From NCBI RefSeq assembly GCF_003264855.1, contig NZ_NFZS01000001.1, forward strand, positions 1,550,001 through 1,614,000: DNA of 64,000 nucleotides, in the 5' to 3' direction. The position numbers and the translations under genes were made by a program. The DNA comes from Dyella jiangningensis. GTDB lineage: Bacteria; Pseudomonadota; Gammaproteobacteria; Xanthomonadales; Rhodanobacteraceae. The notes beneath the pieces are model-generated. The model did not search any database and was not told where the DNA came from. It saw nothing but the letters and a program-made list of their open reading frames with translations. This document shows, piece after piece, positions 17,077 through 25,328 of the stretch (position 1 is the first letter of the stretch; every line of letters begins with the position of its first letter).

Positions 17077-18029
17077 ACCGGCGAATGATTCCGGGCATCG
17101 CACTGGCGCTGGGCGCCTGTGCGCCATCGATGCTGCTGGCGCAAAGTGCCGACATGCAGGACATGCCCGGCATGTCCATGCAGCATGCACCGCAGACCGA
17201 TCCCCATGCGGGCCATCACGCGACGACCAAGCCGGCCGACAGCGCGCAGGTGCATGACGGCATGGACCACTCCGGCCATGACATGCCCGCTACCGGCGAA
17301 GCGACGCTTCCGCCCAACGACCATGTACCGCCGCCTCCGCCCCAGCACGCCATGCCCGCCATGACGCGGGAGCAGATGGGCGCATTGATGCAGATGGACG
17401 ATGCGTCGGCGACGGGCATGCTGTTGTTCGATCGCCTTGAGCGGACGCGCAGCACATCCGGTGACTACGCCACGAGCTGGGAGGCGGAGGGATGGCTCGG
17501 CAATCCCATCGATCGCCTGTGGGTGAAAGCCGAAGGCGAGCGCGGCAGCGACGGCACCGAAGGCCGCGCCGATGTGTTGTGGAGCCACGCCTGGGCCAGT
17601 TTCTGGGATGCACAGCTCGGTGCGCGGCAGGATTTTGGCCGAGGACCGACACGGCAATGGGCCGCTGTCGGTGTGCAGGGCCTGGCGCCGTACTGGTTCG
17701 AAACGCAGGCGACGTTCTATGCGGGCGAGCAGGGGCGCACGGCGTTGAGGCTCGAAGCCAGCTACGAACTGTTGTTCACGCAACGCTTGATCCTGGAGCC
17801 CAAACTCGAACTCAACCTGTACGGCAAGGATGATCCGCAGCGTGGCGTGTCGTCGGGCCTGTCGGATGTGGAGGCCGGGCTGCGCCTGCGCTATGAGTTC
17901 AGCCGCAAGTTCGCGCCCTATGTCGGCGTGAACTGGACGCGGCGCTACGGTGATAGCCAGGCGCCTGGCGCGCCCGCGTTCCATGCCCGCGAAACGATCT
18001 GGGTGGCTGGCGTACGCTGGTGGTTGTAA
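17073..18029 (+). CDS. copB: Copper resistance outer membrane protein CopB
   Basis: A 318-residue CopB. After a signal peptide (about 24 residues) comes a Met/His-rich region to about residue 105 (MPGMSMQHA, GMDHSGHDM and similar), a likely Cu-binding segment. The C-terminal 210 residues are the PF05275 beta-barrel domain with alternating aromatic strands and a final RWWL, a normal outer-membrane C-terminus. It is thought to sequester or pass copper at the outer membrane with CopA. The ATG overlaps the copA stop by four bases, so synthesis is coupled. No copC/copD follows. Confidence 0.94.
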   Translation: MNRRMIPGIALALGACAPSMLLAQSADMQDMPGMSMQHAPQTDPHAGHHATTKPADSAQVHDGMDHSGHDMPATGEATLPPNDHVPPPPPQHAMPAMTREQMGALMQMDDASATGMLLFDRLERTRSTSGDYATSWEAEGWLGNPIDRLWVKAEGERGSDGTEGRADVLWSHAWASFWDAQLGARQDFGRGPTRQWAAVGVQGLAPYWFETQATFYAGEQGRTALRLEASYELLFTQRLILEPKLELNLYGKDDPQRGVSSGLSDVEAGLRLRYEFSRKFAPYVGVNWTRRYGDSQAPGAPAFHARETIWVAGVRWWL

Positions 18030-18051
18030 CTCGCCTGACGGTGAAGTGGGT

Positions 18052-18073
18052 GCGGGCGGCTGCAGCCGCCCGC
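18052..18073. terminator. Hairpin between convergent copB and NAD(P)-binding protein gene
   Basis: A perfect 22-bp palindrome: stem GCGGGCGGC, loop TGCA, stem GCCGCCCGC. It sits in the 51-base gap between convergent genes. There is no U run, but the position and stem strength support a bidirectional terminator. Confidence 0.6.
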
Positions 18074-18080
18074 GGAAAGC

Positions 18081-18722
18081 TCAGTAGGCCACCGTGATGC
18101 GCCTGCGGCTCGCATCGCCTTTTTCGATGCGGTCGAGCAGGGCGACCGCGTAGTCGGCAACGCTGATCTGGCTCTTGCCGTTGGCGTCCACCAGCAGTTG
18201 ATCGCCACCGACGCGGTACGTGCCGGTGCGCGGGCCATCCTCGATCAGGGCGGCCGGACTGATAAACGTCCAATCGATCGGGGACCGGCTGGCGCGAAAT
18301 ACGTCCAGTGCCTTGCCCTGGCCGGCTGCTTCGGGCTTCCAGGCGTCAGGGAAGTGCGGGTCGTCCATCACCAGCACGCCCGGAGCGGTCTCCAGCGAGC
18401 CGGCGCCGCCGACCCATGCAAAGCGCTTCACGCCTGCGGCGGGCAGGTTGTCCAGCAACACGGCCGCATTGACCGGAATGACGTCGTTGTCGCCATCGCG
18501 GCGCGCGGAAAGGCTGGCGACGGCGGCATCCGCGCCGCGCACGGCGTCCAGCCACGTCTCCGGCTTGCCGACGTCGCCGGTGACCACGCTGAGTCGGGGA
18601 TTGCGGGTGGACAGGCGCGATGGATCGCGCACGATGGCGGTGACGTCGTAGCCGCGCGCCAGCGCTTCGTCGAGGATGGCGTGACCGATATGGCCGGTGG
18701 CGCCGAACAGGGCAATCTTCAT
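18081..18722 (-). CDS. NAD(P)-binding protein, NmrA/atypical SDR type
   Basis: A 213-residue atypical short-chain dehydrogenase-like protein. It has an N-terminal dinucleotide-binding loop GATGHIGHAI (Gly-x-x-Gly-x-x-Gly) and a VVTGDV strand that would contact the adenine. No SDR Tyr-x-x-x-Lys pair is obvious; the protein resembles YwnB/NmrA-type NAD(P)H-binding proteins that act as redox sensors or reductases. Divergent from a LysR gene with a 165-base spacer, the classic layout in which LysR controls the neighbour. GGAG lies ten bases before the start. Confidence 0.82.
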   Translation of the reverse strand: MKIALFGATGHIGHAILDEALARGYDVTAIVRDPSRLSTRNPRLSVVTGDVGKPETWLDAVRGADAAVASLSARRDGDNDVIPVNAAVLLDNLPAAGVKRFAWVGGAGSLETAPGVLVMDDPHFPDAWKPEAAGQGKALDVFRASRSPIDWTFISPAALIEDGPRTGTYRVGGDQLLVDANGKSQISVADYAVALLDRIEKGDASRRRITVAY

Positions 18723-18853
18723 GGGACAGGGACTCCAGCAACGGGTGGGGTGCCGGCGAGCGAGGGCGCGGGGTTCATGAATGCGTCGCCGGTACCGGGC
18801 TGAGGCAAAGCATGCGCCTCTGATCGACGTGGATAAACGCATCAAACGGGAAT

Positions 18854-18880
18854 TCACTGTAAAGTTTGGCTTGACAGTGA
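18854..18880. promoter_or_regulatory. Inverted repeat in the LysR divergent promoter region
   Basis: TCACTGT and ACAGTGA are a perfect 7-bp inverted repeat with 13 bases between, ending seven bases before the LysR start codon. Size and place fit a LysR-type operator overlapping its own promoter. Binding is inferred. Confidence 0.45.
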
Positions 18881-18887
18881 GGCGTCC

Positions 18888-19787
18888 ATGTCCAGCGAAG
18901 TGAATCTCAACCGGTTGGCGGTGTTCGTGGCGCTGGTGCGTGCCGGCTCGTTCACGGCGGCTGCCGAAACGCTGGGCATGACCAAGGCGATGGTGAGCCA
19001 GCATCTGGCGAAGCTGGAGCAGGAACTCGGCGTCACCCTGGTACTGCGCAGCACCCGGCGCATGACGCTCACCGAAGCGGGGAGCACGTTCCACGCTGCC
19101 TGCGCTCGCATCCTCGCCGAGGCGGAGGCGGCGATCGAACAGGTGGGCAGCGACCAGGAGAAGCCCAGCGGCACGCTGCGGCTTACCGCCACCAGCGATT
19201 ACGGCACCTCGGTGGTGGCGCCGGCCCTGGCCGACTTCATGCGCAGCCATCCGCAACTGCAGACCGACCTGGTGCTGAGCGACCACGTGAGCGACCTGAT
19301 CGCCGAACGCTTCGATCTGGCCATCCGCATGGGTTGGTTGCGCGATTCGAATCTGCGTTCGACGCGGCTGGGCAGCTTCCGCCAGCTGCTGGTCGCTTCG
19401 CCGGGCTATCTTGCTGGCCGGGGCGAGCCGCGCAGCCTGGCGGAGTTGCCATCGCTGGCATGGGTGTCGCTCGCGCTGTTGTCTTCCCCGCTGCGCTGGA
19501 CGTTCACGGCACCCGATGGTTCACGCCGTACCGTGCGCATGAAGCAGGCGGCGCAAGCCAACAACGTGGTGGCAGCGCATGCCCTGGTGCGCCACGGCGC
19601 CGGCGTCAGCGTGCTGCCGGACTACCTGGTCACCGACGACATCCGCGAAGGCCGCCTCGTGCCGCTGCTGGCGCAGTACCGTCTGCCCGAAGGCGGCATC
19701 CACGCGGTGTATCCGGGGCGGCAGCCGCCGGCCAAGGTGCGTGCGTTCATCGGGCATCTGCGCGCCTGGCTTGCCGCGCAGACATGA
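18888..19787 (+). CDS. LysR family transcriptional regulator
   Basis: A 299-residue LysR regulator with the HTH at residues 6-65 (FVALVRAGSFTAAAETLGMTKAMVSQHL within it) and a substrate-binding domain after residue 90. It belongs to the CrgA/AaeR-like group that often controls a neighbouring reductase or efflux gene. Divergent from the NmrA-type gene, with an inverted repeat close to the start codon. Ends five bases before the convergent EamA gene, so there is no room for a separate terminator. Confidence 0.9.
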   Translation: MSSEVNLNRLAVFVALVRAGSFTAAAETLGMTKAMVSQHLAKLEQELGVTLVLRSTRRMTLTEAGSTFHAACARILAEAEAAIEQVGSDQEKPSGTLRLTATSDYGTSVVAPALADFMRSHPQLQTDLVLSDHVSDLIAERFDLAIRMGWLRDSNLRSTRLGSFRQLLVASPGYLAGRGEPRSLAELPSLAWVSLALLSSPLRWTFTAPDGSRRTVRMKQAAQANNVVAAHALVRHGAGVSVLPDYLVTDDIREGRLVPLLAQYRLPEGGIHAVYPGRQPPAKVRAFIGHLRAWLAAQT

Positions 19788-19791
19788 GGCG

Positions 19792-20721
19792 TCATTCGAC
19801 GACGTTGTGGCTTTCCGCGGTGCCCAGCAGTTCGGGCTGCGTGGCCTTTCCCTGCTGTCGACTCAGCAGCGGATGCATGAACACGGCCGCGAGGATCACC
19901 GCCACGCCTGCGTAGAACCAACCGTCCAGTTCGCGCTGCTCGCCCAGCATGAGCATGGCCAGCACGATGGCGTAGACGGGTTCCAGGTTCGTCACCATCT
20001 GCGTGCCGAACGCGCTCATGTGGCGCAGTGCCACCAGCGCGAGCGCGAACGGAAGCAGCGTGCAGCCGAACGAGAGCAGCACCAGCAGCGCGGCATCGTG
20101 CAGGCTGGGCACCACGAAGGCGGCGCCCGTGTGCGGCAGTAGTGGCGCCAATACGGTAAGGAACAGCGTGCCGGTGCCGAGCTCGATGCAGGTCACCGTG
20201 AGCGGGTCACCGTGTTCCACCAGGCGCTTGTTGTAGGAGCCGAACAGGGCCACCAGCAAGGCGGAGAACGCACCCACGGCGATGCCGAGCCGCATGTCGA
20301 CAGGAACGCCGCCGACCACCATCGCCACGCCGGGCACGACGGCCACGCCGATCAGCAGCTCGCGCGGATCGAACTTGCGCCGGGCGATCCATGGTTCCAC
20401 CAGCGCGAGGAACACCGGCCCCAAGGCGATGCAGGTGGCGGCGACGGACGCGTTGGCAAGCTTGATCGCGGCATAGAACGTCAGCCAATGCAGCGACACC
20501 AGTACGCCGATGCCGGCGTAGGACCAGCGCAATCGCACGGGCATGGCCTTGAGCCCCCGCCAGACGCGCGGCATCAGCAGCAACGAGCCGGAGACCAGCA
20601 ACATGCGCCACCACACCAGCGGCAAGGCAGGCAGGGTGATCAGCTTGCCCAGGATGGCGGTGAAGCCCCATAGCAGGACGCAGAAGTGGATCTGCCAGCG
20701 GGCTTTGGTGACGGATTGCAT
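19792..20721 (-). CDS. EamA/DMT family transporter
   Basis: A 309-residue inner-membrane protein of the drug/metabolite transporter superfamily, with ten predicted hydrophobic helices in two EamA repeats (first half opening with FCVLLWGFTAILGK, second with LFGSYNKRLVEHGDP). Such proteins export amino acids or other small metabolites; the substrate cannot be deduced. The C-terminal tail is short and cytoplasmic. It converges on the LysR gene and has its own promoter region of about 60 bases before the divergent side of the AsmA gene. Confidence 0.86.
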   Translation of the reverse strand: MQSVTKARWQIHFCVLLWGFTAILGKLITLPALPLVWWRMLLVSGSLLLMPRVWRGLKAMPVRLRWSYAGIGVLVSLHWLTFYAAIKLANASVAATCIALGPVFLALVEPWIARRKFDPRELLIGVAVVPGVAMVVGGVPVDMRLGIAVGAFSALLVALFGSYNKRLVEHGDPLTVTCIELGTGTLFLTVLAPLLPHTGAAFVVPSLHDAALLVLLSFGCTLLPFALALVALRHMSAFGTQMVTNLEPVYAIVLAMLMLGEQRELDGWFYAGVAVILAAVFMHPLLSRQQGKATQPELLGTAESHNVVE

Positions 20722-20785
20722 GGACGTACATCGACGGGAACGGGGCGGCGCATTCTAGCGTCGCCGCCGCGTAAGTAGTGCGCAG

Positions 20786-22957
20786 TCACTGCTTTTGTGC
20801 GGTTTTCGGCGGATTTTTGGTCGAAGGCGGCGTGGCCTTCGACGGATTGCGCATCTGTTCGAGCACGGCGGCGCAGGCGTTGTCGGGCTCGCCCTTGCTG
20901 GTGACCACCAGCGGCAGCAGGGCCGCCACGGGCGCGGCGAGCACGCCCAGCGCCACGGCGCCGCCACCGCGCAGGATCAGTGGACCAGGCTGGACGCCCA
21001 CGTCCGGGTTCTTCAAGGTGCCCTTCACATAGAGCGGCGAGCGCAGCGACAGCACGCGCAGGCCTTTCGAGTTCGGGTGCACGTCCAGATCCAGTTTTTC
21101 GTTGGCGAAGTTGACCGTGCCATCGATGTTGACGGTGGCATCTTCGGTGTCGAACACGAACAGGCGTGTCTGGAACAGGCCATTGGTGGCGGCGAGATCC
21201 GAGGCGGCGCAGTTGATCTTCACCGTCTTGTCGCCGAACAGCTTGCTGATGATGATGTTGCCCACGTTGAGTCCGGCAGTCTCCAGCAAGGCCTTGCTGA
21301 TCGCGCCGTCGTTCATCAGCAGCTTCACCTCGCCGCTGGAGGTGCCCAGCAACTCGCTCACCGAATTGCCACGCGCGTCGAGGGTGGCATCGCCATTGAT
21401 CTCGCCGAAGCTGGTTCGCATCGGTTCGAATTTCGGAAACAATTCCTTGAGCTTGAGGTGGCGTGCGCCGAGCTTGATGTTGCCCTGCATGGGCGTGCGG
21501 CTGCCGTCGAGGCTCAGGTTGCTGTTGACCTTGCCACCGGCCAGGTCGAAGGAGAGCGGATCGAGGCGAAGCACGCCGTTGTCCATGACCACGTGCGTGG
21601 AGAGCGCATCGATGGGCAGGGATGCATCGCGCACGATATGCCCGGCGCTGAACTGCACGTCGGCGTCCATGGCGCGCCAGCGATCCGTGCGGAACGGCTC
21701 GACCGGCAGCGCCTTGTCGGACGGTTGCGGCGTGGCGTCGCCGCGGCGTTGCTTCTCCGCATTGGTGTCGGCGCCGATCAGCGGGGCGAGGTCAGCGAAG
21801 CGCAGTACCTGCGATTTCACTTCGCCGGCCAGCTTGGGGCGCGGGCCGCCGGTGTCGAACGTCACGTTGCCGGCGATATCGCTGCCGCCGACACGGCCGC
21901 GGAAGTTTTCATAGGAGAAGTGGCTGTCACCTCGCTTGAGGTTCGCCTTGAGATGACCCTGCGTCGCGAAGGGCGGCGTGTCGGGCAGCGTGACGCCAAT
22001 CAGCGGATACAGCTTGGCCATGCTGGCGCCGGAGAACCACAGGCGGATGTCGAGCGCAGCCAGGTGCAGCGGATCGGTAAACGTGCCCACGAAGGCGATG
22101 TGGCTGTCGTCCACATGGATGTTGGCCTGCAGCGGGAAGGGCTGGTCGGTCTGCTGCAGCGCGAGCACCCCGCCGGTCTTGCCGGTGCCTTTCACCGGCT
22201 CGCCCTGGTAGCGGCCCTCGGCCTGCCAGGCGAACTGATAGGCGGCGTGCGTACTGCCTGGCCGGCTTTCATCCTTCGCGTTGGCCTTGGCCACCGCCTG
22301 TCGAGCGCCGGCGCCGGCGACCTTGCCCGCCTGCTCGGCGGCATCGGCGGATTGCTGCGCCACGATCTGGTCGTAGGGAATCGCCTGTTGCAACGGTTCC
22401 ACCGTGATCTTCAGGTTTGCCTTGTTTACCGCGTCGTCGAAGGTGATCTCCGAGTGGTCGAAACCGACGGCGTGCAGGTCGAGCGCCCAGCTGGACGGCT
22501 GGGCGCTCTTGCCGAAGGTGAAGTCCCAGGTGGCGCGGCCCTGGGCGTCGCGCTCCAGGTCGATGCGCGGACGCACCACGTAGAGCGTGGGAATCTCCAC
22601 GTGATGGAACAGCAGGCGCAACGGTGCGAGGCGGAATCGCACGGCATCCAGTTGAGCGAACTGCAATTGCTTGGCCCAGTCGGGATTGCCGATGACGATG
22701 TCCCGCGCCTGCAGCGTGGGCCAAGGCACCCATGCCGCAAGGCCGCCTTCCCCCGGCTCGCGCGCCCAGCTGACCGTGATGTCGCCCTGGATGACGAAGG
22801 GACGGCCAATGGTCTGGCTGACGCGCTCGTTGATGGTGGGCTTGAGCCGATTCCAGTCGAACGTGGCGACGATGAAGATCGCCGCCGCGATCAACAGCAG
22901 CAGGACGGCCACCGGTGCGTAGACGAACCACATCAGCCTTCGGCTGCGCCAGGACAT
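20786..22957 (-). CDS. AsmA family protein
   Basis: A 723-residue envelope protein. One N-terminal transmembrane anchor (residues about 12-32) is followed by a large periplasmic part with the AsmA pattern: FDWNRLKPTINERVSQTIGRPFVIQGDITVSW near the start and the C-terminal DGAISKALLETAGLNVGN / NIDGTVNFANEKLDL segment. AsmA-like proteins form beta-groove bridges implicated in phospholipid transport and outer membrane assembly. The start at 22957 is set by AGGAGG six bases upstream; the frame extends further but without support. It ends in a Lys/Pro-rich tail. The gene stands alone. Confidence 0.88.
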   Translation of the reverse strand: MSWRSRRLMWFVYAPVAVLLLLIAAAIFIVATFDWNRLKPTINERVSQTIGRPFVIQGDITVSWAREPGEGGLAAWVPWPTLQARDIVIGNPDWAKQLQFAQLDAVRFRLAPLRLLFHHVEIPTLYVVRPRIDLERDAQGRATWDFTFGKSAQPSSWALDLHAVGFDHSEITFDDAVNKANLKITVEPLQQAIPYDQIVAQQSADAAEQAGKVAGAGARQAVAKANAKDESRPGSTHAAYQFAWQAEGRYQGEPVKGTGKTGGVLALQQTDQPFPLQANIHVDDSHIAFVGTFTDPLHLAALDIRLWFSGASMAKLYPLIGVTLPDTPPFATQGHLKANLKRGDSHFSYENFRGRVGGSDIAGNVTFDTGGPRPKLAGEVKSQVLRFADLAPLIGADTNAEKQRRGDATPQPSDKALPVEPFRTDRWRAMDADVQFSAGHIVRDASLPIDALSTHVVMDNGVLRLDPLSFDLAGGKVNSNLSLDGSRTPMQGNIKLGARHLKLKELFPKFEPMRTSFGEINGDATLDARGNSVSELLGTSSGEVKLLMNDGAISKALLETAGLNVGNIIISKLFGDKTVKINCAASDLAATNGLFQTRLFVFDTEDATVNIDGTVNFANEKLDLDVHPNSKGLRVLSLRSPLYVKGTLKNPDVGVQPGPLILRGGGAVALGVLAAPVAALLPLVVTSKGEPDNACAAVLEQMRNPSKATPPSTKNPPKTAQKQ

Positions 22958-23070
22958 CCATTGCCTCCTGCAATGACCGGCTGGTGCCGGTCGTCGACTC
23001 ACTCTTATCCGCGACAACGGCAAATTTTCGTAGTGATGGCGTCCACGCGCTCAGCGGAAATTCATGCCAT

Positions 23071-23865
23071 TCACGCTTCGTCCTCGCTTCCTTCGGCTTT
23101 CCAGTAGCCTGTCGCACGCAACCATTCCTTGGGAATGTTGCGTTCATCGGAAAGATATTGGCGCATGCGTCGCGCGCGTGAGGATTCCGCGGCGATCCAC
23201 CAGAACGTGTCGCCCGATGGCGTGGGCAAGCGTTGCAGCGCGTGTTCCAGCAGCTGGCTGGTGGCGGCATCGAGGTTGTCGCGTTCGAACCAGGCGAAGT
23301 CGACCTGGGCGCGCGATTCGAGCGTCTGTCGATCCGCGCTGCCGGGAATTTCCATCAGTACGATGGCGTGCGCGCCGTACGGCAGTTCCTCGAGCCAGCG
23401 GCTGACCGCGGGCAAGGCGGTTTCGTCGCCGATCATCACGTAGTGATCGAAGTCATCCGCCACCACGAAGGACCCGCGCGGACCGCCGGCGCCGATGCGT
23501 TGCCCCGGCTCGGCCTGTTCGGCCCACCTGGCGGCGGGGCCGTCGCCGTGAAGCACGAAATCCACCGTGAGCTCGTTGACTTCGGCGTCGTAGCGGCGGG
23601 GCGTGTAGTCGCGCATCGGTGAAGGTTCGACACCTTCGGGAAATTCCAGGCGTCCCTGGCCGGGTGTGGGGAGTACGAGCTGGCCTGCGCGATTGGGGAA
23701 GAACAGCTTCGTGTGGTCGTCCGGTGAAGCGCTGTGGAAGCCGCGCAACGCCTCGCCGCCAAACACCACGCGCTGCATGTGCGGCGTGATGCGCTGCGTG
23801 CGCAGTACCTCGATCTCGCGAAGCACCACCGTGTGGCGCTGCATCTGATGGGCATGTCGGGTCAT
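23071..23865 (-). CDS. Siderophore-interacting protein / NADPH ferric-chelate reductase (YqjH/ViuB type)
   Basis: A 264-residue flavoprotein of the siderophore-interacting family (FAD-binding_9 plus SIP C-terminal NAD(P)-binding domain). The FAD site is seen as MRDYTPRRYD (Arg-x-Tyr-Thr-x-Arg) and GPRGSF; the C-terminal half has GDETALPAVSRWLEELP and a FWWIAAESS segment. Members such as E. coli YqjH and Vibrio ViuB reduce ferric siderophores in the cytoplasm to free iron. It lies 21 bases downstream of a PadR regulator gene on the same strand, so they form an operon equivalent to the E. coli yqjI/yqjH pair, though there the two genes are divergent. Confidence 0.88.
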   Translation of the reverse strand: MTRHAHQMQRHTVVLREIEVLRTQRITPHMQRVVFGGEALRGFHSASPDDHTKLFFPNRAGQLVLPTPGQGRLEFPEGVEPSPMRDYTPRRYDAEVNELTVDFVLHGDGPAARWAEQAEPGQRIGAGGPRGSFVVADDFDHYVMIGDETALPAVSRWLEELPYGAHAIVLMEIPGSADRQTLESRAQVDFAWFERDNLDAATSQLLEHALQRLPTPSGDTFWWIAAESSRARRMRQYLSDERNIPKEWLRATGYWKAEGSEDEA

Positions 23866-23886
23866 GGGGAGTGATCTCGATGGGGG

Positions 23887-24414
23887 TCAGTCGTCGGGTT
23901 CGGCGGCGATCTCGCTGGCGGCGTGTTCCAGCAGTGCCGCGACGCGTTTCGCTTCGGATGCGTTCCATGCGGTGCCGCGTGCCATCAGCGCGTGCTTCAC
24001 CGCATGCATGGCGTGCCGCACGGCCGGTGGCAAGGCCATCTTTGCGGCGATCCGTACGGCATGGCGTGTGCGCAGCGTCATGGCGTCGACGGCATCGTGG
24101 TGGTCGGCCAGGAACCGACGTCCCTGCGCCGTGACGGTATAGAGCTTGCGGCCACCGTGTTCCTGGTCGACCTGCAGCAACCCCAGCTCCTCGAGCATGG
24201 TCAACGTGGGGTAGATCGCGCCAGGACTGGGCGCGTAGTGGCCGTGGAACATGTCCGCGATGCGGTGGATCAATTCATACCCGTGGCCTGGTTGCTGTTC
24301 GAGCAGGGCCAGCAGCAACAGCTTCAGGTCGCCATGTCCCAGCAGGCGTTGGCCGCTGGAGCGGTCCGGATCGCCGCGCAGTGCGGCCTTGGCTCGGCGT
24401 GACGGATCGTGCAT
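23887..24414 (-). CDS. PadR family regulator, YqjI-like
   Basis: A 175-residue PadR-type winged-helix repressor. The core RLLGHGDLKLLLLALLEQQPGHGYELI, then SPGAIYPTLTMLEE, matches the YqjI branch, whose E. coli member represses the ferric reductase gene yqjH and responds to nickel through a Cys/His-rich N-terminal tail. That tail is missing here: the first 20 residues are Arg/Asp/Ser-rich with one His and no Cys, so metal sensing, if any, must work differently. The C-terminal helix region (HAMHAVKHAL) would dimerise. The gene precedes the siderophore reductase and has a perfect palindromic repeat just before its start. Confidence 0.85.
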   Translation of the reverse strand: MHDPSRRAKAALRGDPDRSSGQRLLGHGDLKLLLLALLEQQPGHGYELIHRIADMFHGHYAPSPGAIYPTLTMLEELGLLQVDQEHGGRKLYTVTAQGRRFLADHHDAVDAMTLRTRHAVRIAAKMALPPAVRHAMHAVKHALMARGTAWNASEAKRVAALLEHAASEIAAEPDD

Positions 24415-24422
24415 GGCGTTGA

Positions 24423-24456
24423 TTTCGATATATCAAAATAAAACGATATATCGAAA
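24423..24456. promoter_or_regulatory. Perfect 12-bp inverted repeat, probable PadR/YqjI-type operator
   Basis: TTTCGATATATC and GATATATCGAAA flank a 10-base A-rich spacer, starting nine bases upstream of the PadR start codon. It is a striking AT-rich island in GC-rich DNA and each arm contains the near-palindrome GATATATC. Autoregulation of the PadR-reductase operon is the simplest reading; it could also affect the divergent DUF4349 gene. Confidence 0.7.
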
Positions 24457-24528
24457 TGATATCCGGGGCAAGTCGAGGGCAACGTCTGTGGCAGACTCAT
24501 CCGGAACCGGGATCCAGGAAGGGTTGTC

Positions 24529-25311
24529 ATGCGTGCACGCAAGTGGATGTTTGCGGTGCTGGCCGTGCTGTTGCTGGCTGGCTGTTCAAGAAAGCAGGAG
24601 GTGGCGCCCGCCACGTTGACGGGCGAGGCGGCGAAAGCGGGTGCAAAGCTCGCTTACGAACATGCCGTCGGTATCGAGCTGCCGAAGGCGCAGATCGACG
24701 CCAGGGTGGGCGCCGTGCGCGAGGCCTGTGAAACGCAGCGCTTCGGCGCATGCAACGTATTGCGCATCACGCAGGGTGAATGGCGTTCCTCGTTGGTGGT
24801 TCGCGCGACGCCAGGCGCCGTCGAGCCCCTGGTCGGCATGGCGGGGCAAGGCGGCAAGTTCGTTTCGCGCGAAACGCATGCGGAGGATCTGGCGGATGCG
24901 GTGAACGACAACCAGCGCAAGCAGGCGCAACTGGATGCCTATGCCAGGCGGCTGGACGAACTGGCTTCACGCAGGGATCTCGCCGTTGCCGACCTGATGG
25001 CGTTGAGCCACGAGCAGGCACAGGTACAGCAGCAGCGCGAATCGTTGCAGGGCGAGGCTGCCATGCAGCAGCGGCGGCTCGACACCAACCTGTTGGAGCT
25101 GGATTTCCACGATGCCGATGCCGGCTCACGCGGGCATCGGTTGAGTGCGTCACTCAGCGGACTGCTCGACCAGCTGATCGAGGGTGTCGGCGATGCGCTG
25201 TCCGCGGTCGCTTATGGCCTGCCGTTCCTGCTGCTTGCGCTGCCGCTGGCACTCGCCTGGCGATGGGCATGGCGCCGCATCGTCAGGCGGAGGAACCATC
25301 CCGGGACGTGA
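24529..25311 (+). CDS. DUF4349 domain lipoprotein
   Basis: A 260-residue lipoprotein. The lipobox LLLAGC puts the lipidated Cys near residue 19. It has the DUF4349 build: an N-terminal beta region with GEWRSSLVVRATPGAVEPLV, a central coiled coil (about residues 105-180, rich in Gln/Arg/Leu: QLDAYARRLDELASRRD), then a C-terminal transmembrane helix (LPFLLLALPLALAWRW) and a basic tail. An anchor at both ends suggests a periplasmic inner-membrane protein. Function unknown. It diverges from the PadR operon and converges on the cyclophilin gene, 17 bases away. Confidence 0.8.
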   Translation: MRARKWMFAVLAVLLLAGCSRKQEVAPATLTGEAAKAGAKLAYEHAVGIELPKAQIDARVGAVREACETQRFGACNVLRITQGEWRSSLVVRATPGAVEPLVGMAGQGGKFVSRETHAEDLADAVNDNQRKQAQLDAYARRLDELASRRDLAVADLMALSHEQAQVQQQRESLQGEAAMQQRRLDTNLLELDFHDADAGSRGHRLSASLSGLLDQLIEGVGDALSAVAYGLPFLLLALPLALAWRWAWRRIVRRRNHPGT

Positions 25312-25328
25312 CGGCGGCGAGGCGCAGC

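Noticed and set aside
15295-17190. A 631-codon minus-strand open frame
   Set aside because: Antisense shadow of copA; the His-rich composition reflects complement of copA codons, not a copper protein.
18871-18876. TTGACA resembling a -35 box
   Set aside because: Only 11 bases before the LysR start codon, so a matching -10 would fall inside the gene; it is better read as part of the inverted repeat.
20795-23107. A 770-codon plus-strand open frame
   Set aside because: Antisense shadow of the AsmA-like gene; no domain, biased composition and no ribosome site.
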